Assembly: GCF_000758525.1 (NCBI RefSeq)
Contig: NZ_CP009241.1
Coordinates: 1,736,001-1,800,000, forward strand
Direction of reading: 5' to 3'
DNA: 64,000 nt
Origin: Paenibacillus sp. FSL H7-0357
GTDB taxonomy: Bacteria > Bacillota > Bacilli > Paenibacillales > Paenibacillaceae
Under the pieces are notes generated by a model. That model did not search any database, had not been told where the DNA came from, and worked only from the letters and a program-made list of their open reading frames with translations. Shown piece by piece: positions 38,438-47,269 of the stretch (positions within the stretch are counted from its first letter, which is position 1; each line of letters begins with the position of its first letter). A program made the translations under genes and the position numbers.

Positions 38438-38449
38438 GAGGGAAAACAC

Positions 38450-39328
38450 TTGAAACAGACGTTGTCTGACCGTTTATTTAGCATTTTTGCCTATGCTGTC
38501 CTCATCTTGTTCACGCTATTCTGCATTCTTCCATTTCTGCTGATGGTCATCGGTTCGTTCACAGAGGAGAGTGAGCTGATTGTGAACGGCTATACGCTTT
38601 TCCCCAAAGCGTTCTCGATTGACGCATACAAGGCGCTCCTGCACTCGGACGCTTTATACAATGGATATGGCATAACCATAATCATTACAGTTGCGGGTAC
38701 GATCACTGCACTCTGCATTTCGGCCATGCTGGCCTATTCACTGGCCAATAAGCGCAATGTACTGCAAACTCCATTTTTACTTTTCTGCTATCTGCCCATG
38801 CTGTTCTCGGGAGGAATCATTCCCTTCTATATCGTGGTCAGCCAATGGCTGCATCTGCAAAATACAATCTGGGCGCTGATTCTTCCGCTGCTCTGCCAGC
38901 CTTTCCTTGTATTTCTTCTAGTAAGCTTCTTCAGAACGGTTCCGGAGGAGCTGGAGGAAGCGGCACGTATAGACGGCGCCAATGAAATGAGAGTGTTCTT
39001 TCAGATTATACTTCCGATCTCCAAGCCGATTCTGGCCTCAGTGGGACTGTTCTACGCGCTTTATTATTGGAATGACTGGTACATGGGACTGATGTTTATC
39101 GATAACGAAAAGCTGTTCCCGCTGCAGCTGATACTGCGCCGGATGGTCTCTAATATGGAAGCGGCCAAAAATCTGATTCCGGCTTCCGCTGCAATCTCTA
39201 CCGTGGCGCCGACTTACGGGGTCCGCATGGCAACGACAGTGCTGACTATCGGTCCGATTATCCTGCTCTATCCCATGCTGCAGAAATATTTTGTCAAAGG
39301 GCTGACGGTAGGGGCAGTCAAAGGGTAA
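38450..39328 (+). CDS. YtcP-type ABC permease
   Basis: This 292-residue, six-TM permease has EAA loop EELEEAARIDGANEMRVFFQ and C-terminal LQKYFVKGLTVGAVKG. It starts at TTG 38450 with GGAGGG 8 bases upstream, 12 bases after the first permease. Confidence 0.9.
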   Translation: MKQTLSDRLFSIFAYAVLILFTLFCILPFLLMVIGSFTEESELIVNGYTLFPKAFSIDAYKALLHSDALYNGYGITIIITVAGTITALCISAMLAYSLANKRNVLQTPFLLFCYLPMLFSGGIIPFYIVVSQWLHLQNTIWALILPLLCQPFLVFLLVSFFRTVPEELEEAARIDGANEMRVFFQIILPISKPILASVGLFYALYYWNDWYMGLMFIDNEKLFPLQLILRRMVSNMEAAKNLIPASAAISTVAPTYGVRMATTVLTIGPIILLYPMLQKYFVKGLTVGAVKG

Positions 39329-39360
39329 GCCAGTTTCTGGCATCAACCGGATTTCCGGTT
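39329..39360 (+). other. Two short hairpins between permease and binding-protein genes
   Basis: GCCAG-TTT-CTGGC (39329-39341) and AACCGG-ATTT-CCGGTT (39345-39360) are small perfect inverted repeats with no T run. They sit directly after the permease stop and before the binding-protein gene. They may protect the mRNA 5' or 3' end so that the binding protein is made in excess; that role is inference. Confidence 0.4.
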
Positions 39361-39399
39361 ATTGCATATAAGCATTATGAATTGGGGAGGGTTATTAAA

Positions 39400-40941
39400 A
39401 TGAGATCAAAGAAAATGCTCAGCATCACAATAGCTGCGGTACTGTCACTATCCATGCTTGTATCCGGCTGCGGGGGAAACGGAAACAATAATACCGGAGC
39501 AAACACTCCGAATAACGGAGAGGGCAAGGGTCAGAGCAATTCAGCGGACAGCCCGAAGGAGACAGTGGAATTAAAAGCATATTTCCCGGGTGATAAGCCT
39601 TCTGGCTTCGAGGATGTGCTCAAGGCAGTCAATGAAAAGCTGAAAGCGGACAACGTAGGCGCTTCGTTAAATATCAATTTTCTCCCTTGGTCCGATTATG
39701 GTAATTCGGTCTCGGTTAAAATGTCGGCAGGCGAGGAATTTGACATGTATCTGGATGCGCCGTGGTTATCGATGTCACAGATGATTGCCAGCGGCTCGAT
39801 TATTCCGCTGGATGATATGGTAGCTTCGCGTAAGGAATTGAAGGAGTCCATTCCCGATCAAATGTGGGATGCCAACAAATTTGGCGGGAAGATCATGGGT
39901 ATTCCACTCGGGACTGTGCAGGGAACCTTGTACGGCTTCGTTATCCGCAAGGATCTGCGTGAGAAATACGGGATGCCCGAGCTGAAGACAGTAGCTGATG
40001 TGGAGAAATTCCTGTATACCGTCAAAGAAAAGGAAACTACGATTAAGCCGTTTGTAATCGACGGCCGCAAAGCAGACAAGCTTCCGGCATTATTTAATGA
40101 CACCTTAAATACTGGGAAAGTAAGCTATATTGAGACCTTAGTGCCTATGTTCTATTATTCACTTGAAAATAAGAAGGTTGTAGGAGCGTGGGATGCCAAG
40201 ACGCTGGACCAATCCTTTGAACGGGCGACTAAGTATTATGAGGATGGCATCCTATCCAAGAATATTGCCCAGGAGCAGAATGCCCAGACCTTATTCAACC
40301 AGGGTAAATATGCGGCAACCTATTATGCGGCTGATGGCGTAGAAGGTCTGAAGTATCTGGACGCGCTCAAGATTGATGGAGCCGAGCTTGAAGTGGTGGT
40401 TCCCCACGACGAGACCTCCAAGCCGTATTCCAATTACCAGCAGTGGAACTTCCTCACGATCCCCAAAGCTTCGAAGCATGCCGAGCTGGTCATGGATGTA
40501 GCCAATTGGCTGTCGGTTAAAGAAAATCACGATCTGCTGGAGTATGGTGTTGAAGGAAAAGACTGGGAATCCGTGGGCGATTCAAGTTACAAGCAGCTTT
40601 CTGCGTATGTATTCCCCGGGTTTGTGCTCACCTGGCGTCCAACACTGGAGCGTACTCCGGACAACATGCTGGCCGGTGACAAGGAATGGGTTGAAAAGGC
40701 CGGCGCAGCTGATTTCTTCAACTTAAGCCCCATCACCGGATTCAGCTTTGACGCCGAACAGGTGAAGACCGAATATGCCAAGACCACGCCATTCTTCGAT
40801 TCTGTGTTCCTGCCGCTGTCCCAAGGTGTACTGCCGGCAGATAAAGGCAAAGAAATGCTGAAGGACAAGATTCTCGGTGTCGGTGGTCAAAAGGTAATTG
40901 ACGAGATTCAGAAGCAGATCGATGCGGTAGTAGCCAAATAG
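39400..40941 (+). CDS. LplA-like sugar-binding lipoprotein
   Basis: This 513-residue lipoprotein has signal MRSKKMLSITIAAVLSLSML and lipobox VSGC, then an Asn/Gly-rich linker. The body is a large extracellular solute-binding protein with LPWSDYGN and YAATYYAADG. The start is ATG 39400 after GGGGAGGG. It follows its permeases, whereas the other two transporters in the window have the binding protein first. The ligand is probably a manno-oligosaccharide, judging by the GH130 gene after it. Confidence 0.9.
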   Translation: MRSKKMLSITIAAVLSLSMLVSGCGGNGNNNTGANTPNNGEGKGQSNSADSPKETVELKAYFPGDKPSGFEDVLKAVNEKLKADNVGASLNINFLPWSDYGNSVSVKMSAGEEFDMYLDAPWLSMSQMIASGSIIPLDDMVASRKELKESIPDQMWDANKFGGKIMGIPLGTVQGTLYGFVIRKDLREKYGMPELKTVADVEKFLYTVKEKETTIKPFVIDGRKADKLPALFNDTLNTGKVSYIETLVPMFYYSLENKKVVGAWDAKTLDQSFERATKYYEDGILSKNIAQEQNAQTLFNQGKYAATYYAADGVEGLKYLDALKIDGAELEVVVPHDETSKPYSNYQQWNFLTIPKASKHAELVMDVANWLSVKENHDLLEYGVEGKDWESVGDSSYKQLSAYVFPGFVLTWRPTLERTPDNMLAGDKEWVEKAGAADFFNLSPITGFSFDAEQVKTEYAKTTPFFDSVFLPLSQGVLPADKGKEMLKDKILGVGGQKVIDEIQKQIDAVVAK

Positions 40942-40961
40942 AGCAGAAAGAGGAGATATGA

Positions 40962-42023
40962 ATGACAGTAATACGTTCAGAACATAATCCTATCGTCAGG
41001 ACGACCGATGTGAAGCCTTCACGGCCGGACTTCAAAGTGCTTGGAGCCTTCAATGCTGGAGTTGCTGTTTATGGAGAAGAAACCATTCTGCTGCTCCGTG
41101 TGGCCGAAGCACCGGTCAGCAGCGCCGAAGGAGAGGTGCCGGTCCCGAAGCTGAATGATGTTACAGGAGAGATTACGGTAGAACGTTTGTCATCAAACGA
41201 TGAACGGTATGATCTTAGTGATACCCGCTTTGTTGCGGAGAAGGGTCAAATGGTGATGCTGACCTCCATGTCCCATCTTCGCGTGGCACGCAGCAAGGAT
41301 GGCATCCATTTCACCGTGGAGGATCAGCCGGCGATCTTCCCGCAGACGGCGCTTGAAGCCTGGGGAGTGGAAGACCCGCGCATCACGCAGATCGGAGATA
41401 AGTATTACATCACATACAGTGCGGCTTCTTCCCGCGGGGTAGGCGTAGGCTTGGCTGAGACATACGACTTTGTAACCTACAAGCGCCACGGAATAATCCT
41501 GGCTCCGGAGAACAAGGACGTGATGCTGTTTCCTGAGAGGATTGGCGGCAAATACTATGCCTTAACCCGTCCGGTACCGCATTCCTTCGGTGCGCCGGAA
41601 ATGTGGATCGCAGAATCGCCGGACCTGCTGCATTGGGGCAATCACCGTTTCCTGATGGGACTCCGCAAGGCGTCCTGGGACGGTGGCAGAATGGGCGGCG
41701 GAGCCGTACCGCTCAGGACTGAGCGGGGCTGGCTGACACTGTACCACGGTGCCGATACCAAACACCGGTATTGTATGGGAGCCGTACTGCTGGATCTCGA
41801 AGATCCGGGCAAAGTCCTGGCACGTTCGACCCGGCCGTTCATGGAGCCGGAGGCGGATTATGAAGTGAACGGTTTCTTCGGCGGCGTGGTCTTCTCATGC
41901 GGCGCCCTGTTAATCGGGGATACCGTCCGGATGTATTATGGGGCTGCTGACGAAGTCATGGCAGTTGCCGATATTCCGCTGAATGATATTTTTGATACAT
42001 TATCTTATGAGGAAATTAATTAG
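40962..42023 (+). CDS. GH130 beta-mannoside phosphorylase-like enzyme
   Basis: This 353-residue five-bladed propeller has the GH130 motif WGVEDPRITQIGDKYYITYS (EDPR at 137-140), with GGGAVPL and GWLTLYHGAD later and NGFFGGVVFSCG near the end. GH130 enzymes phosphorolyse beta-mannosides to mannose-1-phosphate, or hydrolyse them. Which subfamily applies cannot be decided by eye. The start is ATG 40962 with AGAGGAG. It is the last gene of the importer operon, so imported manno-oligosaccharides would be cleaved with energy saved as sugar phosphate. Confidence 0.9.
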   Translation: MTVIRSEHNPIVRTTDVKPSRPDFKVLGAFNAGVAVYGEETILLLRVAEAPVSSAEGEVPVPKLNDVTGEITVERLSSNDERYDLSDTRFVAEKGQMVMLTSMSHLRVARSKDGIHFTVEDQPAIFPQTALEAWGVEDPRITQIGDKYYITYSAASSRGVGVGLAETYDFVTYKRHGIILAPENKDVMLFPERIGGKYYALTRPVPHSFGAPEMWIAESPDLLHWGNHRFLMGLRKASWDGGRMGGGAVPLRTERGWLTLYHGADTKHRYCMGAVLLDLEDPGKVLARSTRPFMEPEADYEVNGFFGGVVFSCGALLIGDTVRMYYGAADEVMAVADIPLNDIFDTLSYEEIN

Positions 42024-42132
42024 TCTACCTGCATATTGTATTTACCGTAATTTTTCAGCAAAGGGAGCGCCATAATCGGTCGTAATTCATCACTATGCTC
42101 ACCTCTTTATACAAAAATTCTATATACGAAAA

Positions 42133-42168
42133 GAAAGCAGATAATCAAAGCATAGATTATCTGCTTTC
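42133..42168 (+). terminator. Perfect hairpin after GH130
   Basis: GAAAGCAGATAATC and GATTATCTGCTTTC form a perfect 14-bp stem around an 8-base loop. It lies 2 bases before the T-tailed terminator at 42171. The two in a row should stop GH130 transcripts. Confidence 0.8.
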
Positions 42169-42170
42169 TC

Positions 42171-42202
42171 AGGCTGTCGAGAAAGTCTCGGCAGCCTTTT
42201 TT
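42171..42202 (+). terminator. T-tailed terminator, probable group II intron target
   Basis: AGGCTGTCGAG pairs with CTCGGCAGCCT (one G-T pair), followed by TTTTTT. Directly after it starts GTGCGC of the intron remnant. Bacterial class C group II introns insert just after terminator hairpins, so this was probably the insertion site. Confidence 0.85.
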
Positions 42203-42203
42203 A

Positions 42204-42572
42204 GTGCGCATGGCATGGGCATCATCTCTAGGCTGAAACTCCTGAACTGGGGGTGGCGTTCCTATCTGCGGAGGTCTGATAAGATAAGTAAAAAAAACTT
42301 GTAACCGTAGCCGAGAGGCAACACTGTGCTGGCAGGAGTCCGCAGAGCAATAGTACTTAAGCTATTGCAACAGCAGCTTACTGAATGGTTGAACCGAAAG
42401 AAAAGAGCTAATGGATAGCGCGTCGTATGAAGAGCAAAGACAGCTGAATATCTCGCAAGAGAGCTGACAACAAAGAGAAGCGATGAAATCGTCAGGGGAT
42501 ATAGACCTGCACCAGTCAAGCGGGTGGAACTCCCCAAACCCGGAGGCGGTGCAAGGCTGCTAGGGAGCCCGA
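42204..42572 (+). mobile_element. Truncated group II (class C-like) intron with reverse-transcriptase fragment
   Basis: The segment starts GTGCGCATGGCATGGGCAT, as many bacterial group II introns begin with GTGCG, right after a terminator. Near its end it reads IVRGYRPAPVKRVELPKPGG then GARLLGSP, the conserved start of group II intron reverse transcriptases (usually EIPKPGG...RLLGIPT). Most of the reverse transcriptase and the intron 3' end (domains V and VI) are gone; the sequence jumps at about 42570 into a sigma-factor fragment. It cannot be mobile by itself. Confidence 0.8.
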
Positions 42573-42716
42573 CGGTTTGGTCTGGATACAGGCGGTGAAG
42601 AGCGGACGCAGCGGGAGATCGCCAAGGACCTGGGTATCTCATGCAGCTATGTTTCAAGAATAGAAAAATGGCGTCACAATAGAACATTTGAAAAAGCAAC
42701 TAAATGGTCAATGTGA
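42573..42716 (+). pseudogene. C-terminal fragment of a sigK-like sporulation sigma factor
   Basis: From 42573 the frame reads RFGLDTGGEERTQREIAKDL then [13 protein letters not shown], the region 4.2 helix-turn-helix of sigma-K-type factors (consensus [24 protein letters not shown]). After IEK the sequence diverges and stops at 42714-42716. Regions 1-3 and 4.1 are missing. The junction with the intron remnant is at about 42570. Sporulation sigma genes in other species are known insertion targets, but here only the scar is left. Confidence 0.75.
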
Positions 42717-42724
42717 ACTATGAG

Positions 42725-42779
42725 TTGACAAATACTACCTGAATGCCTTACTCTTAAAAACGACGCATGCGTCATTTTT
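42725..42779 (+). promoter_or_regulatory. Promoter with palindromic operator of the TetR operon
   Basis: -35 TTGACA (42725-42730), about 18 bases, -10-like TACTCT (42749-42754), then the perfect palindrome GACGCATGCGTC (42762-42773) flanked by AAAAA and TTTTT arms. It covers the likely start site, as expected for autorepression by the TetR protein encoded next. Confidence 0.7.
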
Positions 42780-42803
42780 ATTGAAAGGGGTGTGACAACA
42801 GGA

Positions 42804-43502
42804 ATGCCGAAGGTTCCGGAAGGTTATGAGCAGCGCAAACGCGAGTCAATTCTGGATGCTGCTGAGGTACTGTGTGAGAGCAAGCCTGCTTACGAGATAA
42901 CAATGAGAGATATCATCCGGCAAACCAAGCTTAGTCCAGGCAGCGTGTACCGCCATTTCTCAGATATTGATGATGTGTTGATCAGTTTGATGAACCGGAT
43001 CGACGGGAAGTTCAAGATTTGGGAACAGATTGAACCGGTCTTTTCCAGAGATGAAAGTGTGCCCAAGGTCCTCTTCGCGGTATTTGCCCAATTGGGAGCG
43101 TATTTGCGTGATTCTTTAGCAGGTGGCGGGAAAATCTCATTCGAGCTGAACACCAAGATGGTAACTGATCTGGAGTTTTTCCGGAAAATACAGGAGAGGT
43201 CTACAGAAGTTAACGACTACGCCTTGCTCATGCAGCGTTCGATGGAATATTTGGCTCAGAAGGTGGACGATGCTACGCTGAAGCCGCTGATTCCACTGGA
43301 GGATGTCTTTTCGTTTGCGGTAGTGTCCATGGATGGTATCGTGCGGGATTTGATCCTCACCCGTTGCTACAAGCTGCCCGCCGAAGCACCGGGATTATCA
43401 CTGGACGAAATGAAGCTGACAAACACCTTGGCCCGCAGCCTGCTGTTGATGCTGGGAGTCGATCCGAAGGAATTAAATATGAATGAAGGAGTCTTGACAT
43501 GA
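42804..43502 (+). CDS. TetR-family repressor
   Basis: This 232-residue protein has the N-terminal TetR helix-turn-helix (about residues 15-60: RESILDAAEVLCE, ITMRDIIRQTKLSPGSVYRHF) and a variable ligand domain. The start is ATG 42804 (AAGGGG about 13 bases upstream); GTG 42792 is too close to that site. Its stop overlaps the ABC ATPase start (ATGA). It probably represses its own operon through the palindrome at 42762 and lifts on binding an antimicrobial or lipid ligand. Confidence 0.9.
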   Translation: MPKVPEGYEQRKRESILDAAEVLCESKPAYEITMRDIIRQTKLSPGSVYRHFSDIDDVLISLMNRIDGKFKIWEQIEPVFSRDESVPKVLFAVFAQLGAYLRDSLAGGGKISFELNTKMVTDLEFFRKIQERSTEVNDYALLMQRSMEYLAQKVDDATLKPLIPLEDVFSFAVVSMDGIVRDLILTRCYKLPAEAPGLSLDEMKLTNTLARSLLLMLGVDPKELNMNEGVLT

Positions 43503-44203
43503 CAACGTTAATCAGTCTAACAAATGTGGTCCGCAGCTATCAGGTGGGGGCAATGACGGTCAATGCGGTGGATGGCCTGGATTTTACGATTGAGGTAGGG
43601 GAGTTCGTGGTTATCCTGGGGCCCTCCGGCTCCGGCAAAAGCACGCTGCTCAATCTGCTCGGGGGTATGGATAAAGCCAGCTCGGGACAGATTGTCATTG
43701 ATCAAAACAATATCGCTGATTACACTACTGCACAGCTCGGGGAATACCGCCGCAAAGATGTGGGATTTGTTTTCCAGTTCTATAATCTAATTCCCAATTT
43801 GACTGCCAGGGAGAATGTGGACGTAGCTAAGAAGCTAAGCGACAATTCCCTTAATGCGGCGGCCATTCTGAAGGCGGTTGGCCTCGAGGAGCGAATGGAC
43901 CATTTTCCGGGAGAGTTGTCCGGCGGAGAACAGCAGCGGGTGTCGATTGCCAGAGCTATCTGCAAAAATCCGAAGCTGCTGCTCTGTGACGAGCCGACAG
44001 GTGCACTAGACAGTACAACCGGGGAGCTGATTCTCTCAACGCTCTGGGACATGAGCAAGGCTAACGGCCAGACGGTAATTGTGGTCACCCACAATGCGGC
44101 AATAGCCAAAGCTGCCAATAAGGTGATTCATTTGAAGGATGGTAAAGTGATGAAGGTGCAGATCAATGAAACACCGGTGCCGATGAGCGAGGTGGCCTGG
44201 TGA
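43499..44203 (+). CDS. ABC transporter ATPase (LolD/MacB type)
   Basis: This 234-residue ATPase has Walker A GPSGSGKST (41-49), Q-loop FVFQFYNL, signature LSGGEQQR, Walker B LLLCDEPTGALD and the H-loop VVTHN. The pattern is that of the MacB/LolD/SalX class that pairs with FtsX-type permeases. It overlaps TetR by 4 bases at its start and the permease gene by 1 base at its end. It energises the following permease. Confidence 0.94.
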   Translation: MTTLISLTNVVRSYQVGAMTVNAVDGLDFTIEVGEFVVILGPSGSGKSTLLNLLGGMDKASSGQIVIDQNNIADYTTAQLGEYRRKDVGFVFQFYNLIPNLTARENVDVAKKLSDNSLNAAAILKAVGLEERMDHFPGELSGGEQQRVSIARAICKNPKLLLCDEPTGALDSTTGELILSTLWDMSKANGQTVIVVTHNAAIAKAANKVIHLKDGKVMKVQINETPVPMSEVAW

Positions 44204-46494
44204 TGATATTGCTCAAAAAAATGTTTCGGGACATCTGGTCTGAGAAAGCGCAGTTCCTAACCATCATCATCATTGTAGCCTGCGGGGTATTCGCTTACGC
44301 CGGTATAACTACAGTTGGCAGCCGCCTGCAGGAAAGTGTTTCAGATTTCTATTCCAAGACTCATCTTAACGACCTGTGGATTAACGGTGCGGAGATCAGT
44401 GAGGAAGATGTGGCTGCAATCTCCCAATTGGATGGAGTAGAAGAGGCCCAGGGGCGTACTGTCCATAAGGTTCATTCTGGCAACAGCCAGTTGGACCTAT
44501 TCATATTGGGAGATAACAAGCTATCCCGTCCCTATCTGATGGAAGGTCAGGCCTTCAGCCCTGACCAAAACGGAATCTGGCTGGACCGGGAATATGCACT
44601 AGCTAACAGGCTTAAGGTTGGCGACAAGATAGAGCTGGACGGAGTCGGTTCACAGTCGGAGTCTGCGGAATTAGTGATTAATGGACTGGTGCTTAGTCCA
44701 GAAAAGGTAACTGACACATCGGCTGAAACACCGTCCATCCGGCACGACATGTACGGTTATGGATTTATCGGGCGAGCAAGTGCCGCTGCAGCTTTTGGAG
44801 AAGAGCCCATGAATCAGATTATTCTGACAGTCCTGCCTGAAGCGGAGCTGGAGGAAGTGAACGCACTGGTCGAACAGGTGTTGGGTGACAAGTACATATC
44901 GGTAGTGAATCAGGCGGGATATAACAGCACAATTAGTGTGGAGGAGCAAATCATTCAATTCAATACGATCGCCTATATCGCACCTCTGTTTTTTTTCCTG
45001 CTGGCCATACTGGTTGTGGTCAGTACGATGACCCGGCTGATCGCCAAGCAGAGAATACAGATTGGCACATTGATGTCACTGGGTTTTAGCAGCAGACAGA
45101 TTCAGAATCACTATCTTTCCTATGGCCTGTGGATGGGGCTGGTTGGAGGGGGGGCAGGTCTAATTCTGGGGTGTTTCGGCCTTCCGGCGATCTTTATGCG
45201 AACCTTAACCCAATCGTTTATCCTGCCTGAATGGTCACAGAAGATTCCGCTACATACCGTATATGCCGTGATCGTGATCTGCTTGTGCTGCACGCTGGGC
45301 GTACTGCTCGCTGCCGGAAGCAAGCTTAAAGAACTGCCTGCCTTCGTGCTGAAGGGGCAGCCGAAGAAAAGACCGGCCAAAACGGTAATGGAGAACTTTA
45401 AAAACAGCTGGGAACGGATTTCGTTCGAGAACAAATGGATAATCCGCAACATGAACGCAAGTCGTATCCGTGGAATCATGGGTATTATCGGCTCTTTCGC
45501 TTGTACTTTTCTAATTCTGTTCGGCTTATCCAACATCAATACTTCCAACCGTTCAGTAGGACTCAGCTATGAGAACCAGTACCTCTATACTTATAAAGCG
45601 GAGCTTAACCGCGTAGTGGCTCCAAATACTGAGATGATCTCGGGCAATGACTACCAGTACATTCAGGAAGGGGAACTAGAACTTCGCAGCGGTGAGGTGC
45701 GCCGTAATCAGCCGGTCAAGATTGCTGATACGGGTGACTACATCAATCTCGACATGGACAACAGGGAACCGATGAAACTGCCTGCCAGCGGAATTGTGCT
45801 CTCTGAACGGACCGCCAAGGTTCTAGGCATCAACATAGGCGGAACGGTGGAGTGGCGTTTCGGGGGCGGAAAATGGAGCAGTGCTATCGTTGCAGATACT
45901 GTGGTTATTCCTACAGCCAATGAGATTTTTATCTCTAGAACGGCCTGGGAATCCATGGGTGAAACGTTCCAGCCAACCTCGATTCTGGCTGGTGCCGGTG
46001 CAGATCTTCAGCAGCTGAGAAATAGTCCAGCAATTACACAGGTGCTCGCCAAAGCAGATATGAAGGCAGCGACGTTCAAATTGAATGAAGGGGTATTCGG
46101 AACGGCGATTGTCCTGACCTTGTCGGCCATTCTGCTGGGAACCACAGTCATTTACAGTCTTGGTCTGATCAGCCTGACCGAAATGGGCAGGGAGTTCGCT
46201 ACTTTGAAGGTGCTCGGCTTCCGGCATAAGGAAATCAAACGGCTGCTGTTCAGTGAGAATATGTTAATTACCGTTACTGGAATCATCCTTGCGCTGCCTT
46301 TGGGCACTTATGTCATCAAAGCTACGGTAAGGATGAGCAACAGCGAGAGAATGGAGCTTTTTCCTGAGATCAAGCCTTACAGCTATATGATTGCGATTGT
46401 AGTAACTTTGCTGTGCTCTTATCTAGTCAGTATGGTTATCAACAGTAAGATTGAAAAGATTGATATGGTCACCTCGCTGAAATCAGTGGAATAA
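44203..46494 (+). CDS. FtsX-type ABC permease
   Basis: This 763-residue permease has a TM near the N-terminus (FLTIIIIVACGVFAYAGI), an extracellular MacB-like domain, a three-TM FtsX block (about 255-375), a second extracellular domain and a second FtsX block at the C-terminus. The start is ATG 44203 overlapping TGA of the ATPase (TGATG); GTG 44200 is also in frame. It probably extrudes a peptide or lipid-like compound or acts as a mechanotransmission unit. The substrate is unknown. Confidence 0.9.
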   Translation: MILLKKMFRDIWSEKAQFLTIIIIVACGVFAYAGITTVGSRLQESVSDFYSKTHLNDLWINGAEISEEDVAAISQLDGVEEAQGRTVHKVHSGNSQLDLFILGDNKLSRPYLMEGQAFSPDQNGIWLDREYALANRLKVGDKIELDGVGSQSESAELVINGLVLSPEKVTDTSAETPSIRHDMYGYGFIGRASAAAAFGEEPMNQIILTVLPEAELEEVNALVEQVLGDKYISVVNQAGYNSTISVEEQIIQFNTIAYIAPLFFFLLAILVVVSTMTRLIAKQRIQIGTLMSLGFSSRQIQNHYLSYGLWMGLVGGGAGLILGCFGLPAIFMRTLTQSFILPEWSQKIPLHTVYAVIVICLCCTLGVLLAAGSKLKELPAFVLKGQPKKRPAKTVMENFKNSWERISFENKWIIRNMNASRIRGIMGIIGSFACTFLILFGLSNINTSNRSVGLSYENQYLYTYKAELNRVVAPNTEMISGNDYQYIQEGELELRSGEVRRNQPVKIADTGDYINLDMDNREPMKLPASGIVLSERTAKVLGINIGGTVEWRFGGGKWSSAIVADTVVIPTANEIFISRTAWESMGETFQPTSILAGAGADLQQLRNSPAITQVLAKADMKAATFKLNEGVFGTAIVLTLSAILLGTTVIYSLGLISLTEMGREFATLKVLGFRHKEIKRLLFSENMLITVTGIILALPLGTYVIKATVRMSNSERMELFPEIKPYSYMIAIVVTLLCSYLVSMVINSKIEKIDMVTSLKSVE

Positions 46495-46574
46495 CTGTTA
46501 CTCGTTATATCTGCACTATTAGTGATGAATTTCGAAAGAAGGTTTAGTAATATGATGAGAAGCTCATTTCGTGC

Positions 46575-46958
46575 ATGGCTTCTAAGTACAAAGCTGTCTT
46601 CGGCCTTCTTGCTTTAAGCTTGACCCTGCTGCCTTTCCTCTACCTGATGTATTCTCTTGAGCCCTATGAGAACTGGTTCGAGAATCTGGCCTGGCCGCTG
46701 GTAAGGGTCATATTGCCTGCCTTTTGGTTAGTTGTGCTGTTTGCACAACTGGTGAAAGCAAGCCTGAAGGTGAAGCTTGCTTTTGCCTTAATAGTGTTGG
46801 CAGCACTGATGATCGGGATTGATTACGCAATAGGGAATTTCTTAAATGAACCAGTGGAACAGACGATGCTTCTGGTAAAGCCTACTGTAGCTGGGGGGGG
46901 AGCTCTCCTGCTGGTCATAGCCCAATTGCTGCGGCGCAGCATGAGACCCGAACAATAA
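46575..46958 (+). CDS. Small four-TM membrane protein
   Basis: This 127-residue protein has about four hydrophobic segments (7-27, 39-60, 66-84 and 99-117) and a basic end LLRRSMRPEQ. I do not recognise the family. The start is uncertain: ATG 46575 has no good site, while GAAGG sits before an ATG at 46552 in another frame that reads MMRSSFRAWLLSTKLSS and stops at 46617. Either a frameshift joined these or the short frame is a leader. It lies 80 bases after the permease and may be part of that operon. Confidence 0.6.
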   Translation: MASKYKAVFGLLALSLTLLPFLYLMYSLEPYENWFENLAWPLVRVILPAFWLVVLFAQLVKASLKVKLAFALIVLAALMIGIDYAIGNFLNEPVEQTMLLVKPTVAGGGALLLVIAQLLRRSMRPEQ

Positions 46959-47054
46959 CATCAGACCTGCTGCACAACACCCTACCATTACCTGTTACCA
47001 TGAGTTTTATAAGACGCAGTGATAGAGATGTTGAAAATTACAGCTTACTTTGAG

Positions 47055-47089
47055 AAATCTAAAGGGATAACATCCTTTTGGATTTTTTT
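47055..47089 (+). terminator. Terminator before the padR gene
   Basis: AAATCTAAAGGGAT pairs with ATCCTTTTGGATTT (two weak positions) around AAC, with a run of seven T. The 310-base gap 46959-47269 holds this terminator and the PadR promoter; I see no gene. Confidence 0.7.
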
Positions 47090-47178
47090 GTTTAGATTGA
47101 AAGCGCAGTACCGTCATTCTTTGATTCTAGTCCAGCGATGCTTAAATAAGATTGCTAAATAAAATTCCGCAAAGGCTA

Positions 47179-47232
47179 TTGACAAATCGATCGTCAGCCT
47201 TTAAGTTTAATGTATCGAGACGATATATATCG
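47179..47232 (+). promoter_or_regulatory. Promoter and palindrome of the padR operon
   Basis: -35 TTGACA (47179-47184), 17 bases, -10-like TAAGTT (47202-47207), then the perfect palindrome CGATATATATCG (47221-47232). Its position just after the expected start suits autorepression by the PadR protein. Confidence 0.5.
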
Positions 47233-47269
47233 CTTGTATATATAATTTATTCATGAAGGGATGGATTCT

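Noticed and set aside
39329..39360. Terminator between permease and binding-protein genes
   Set aside because: The hairpins are short and lack any T run, so they are not likely to end transcription.
42095..42304. 69-codon open frame
   Set aside because: It runs through two terminator hairpins and the intron start, so it is a chance frame.
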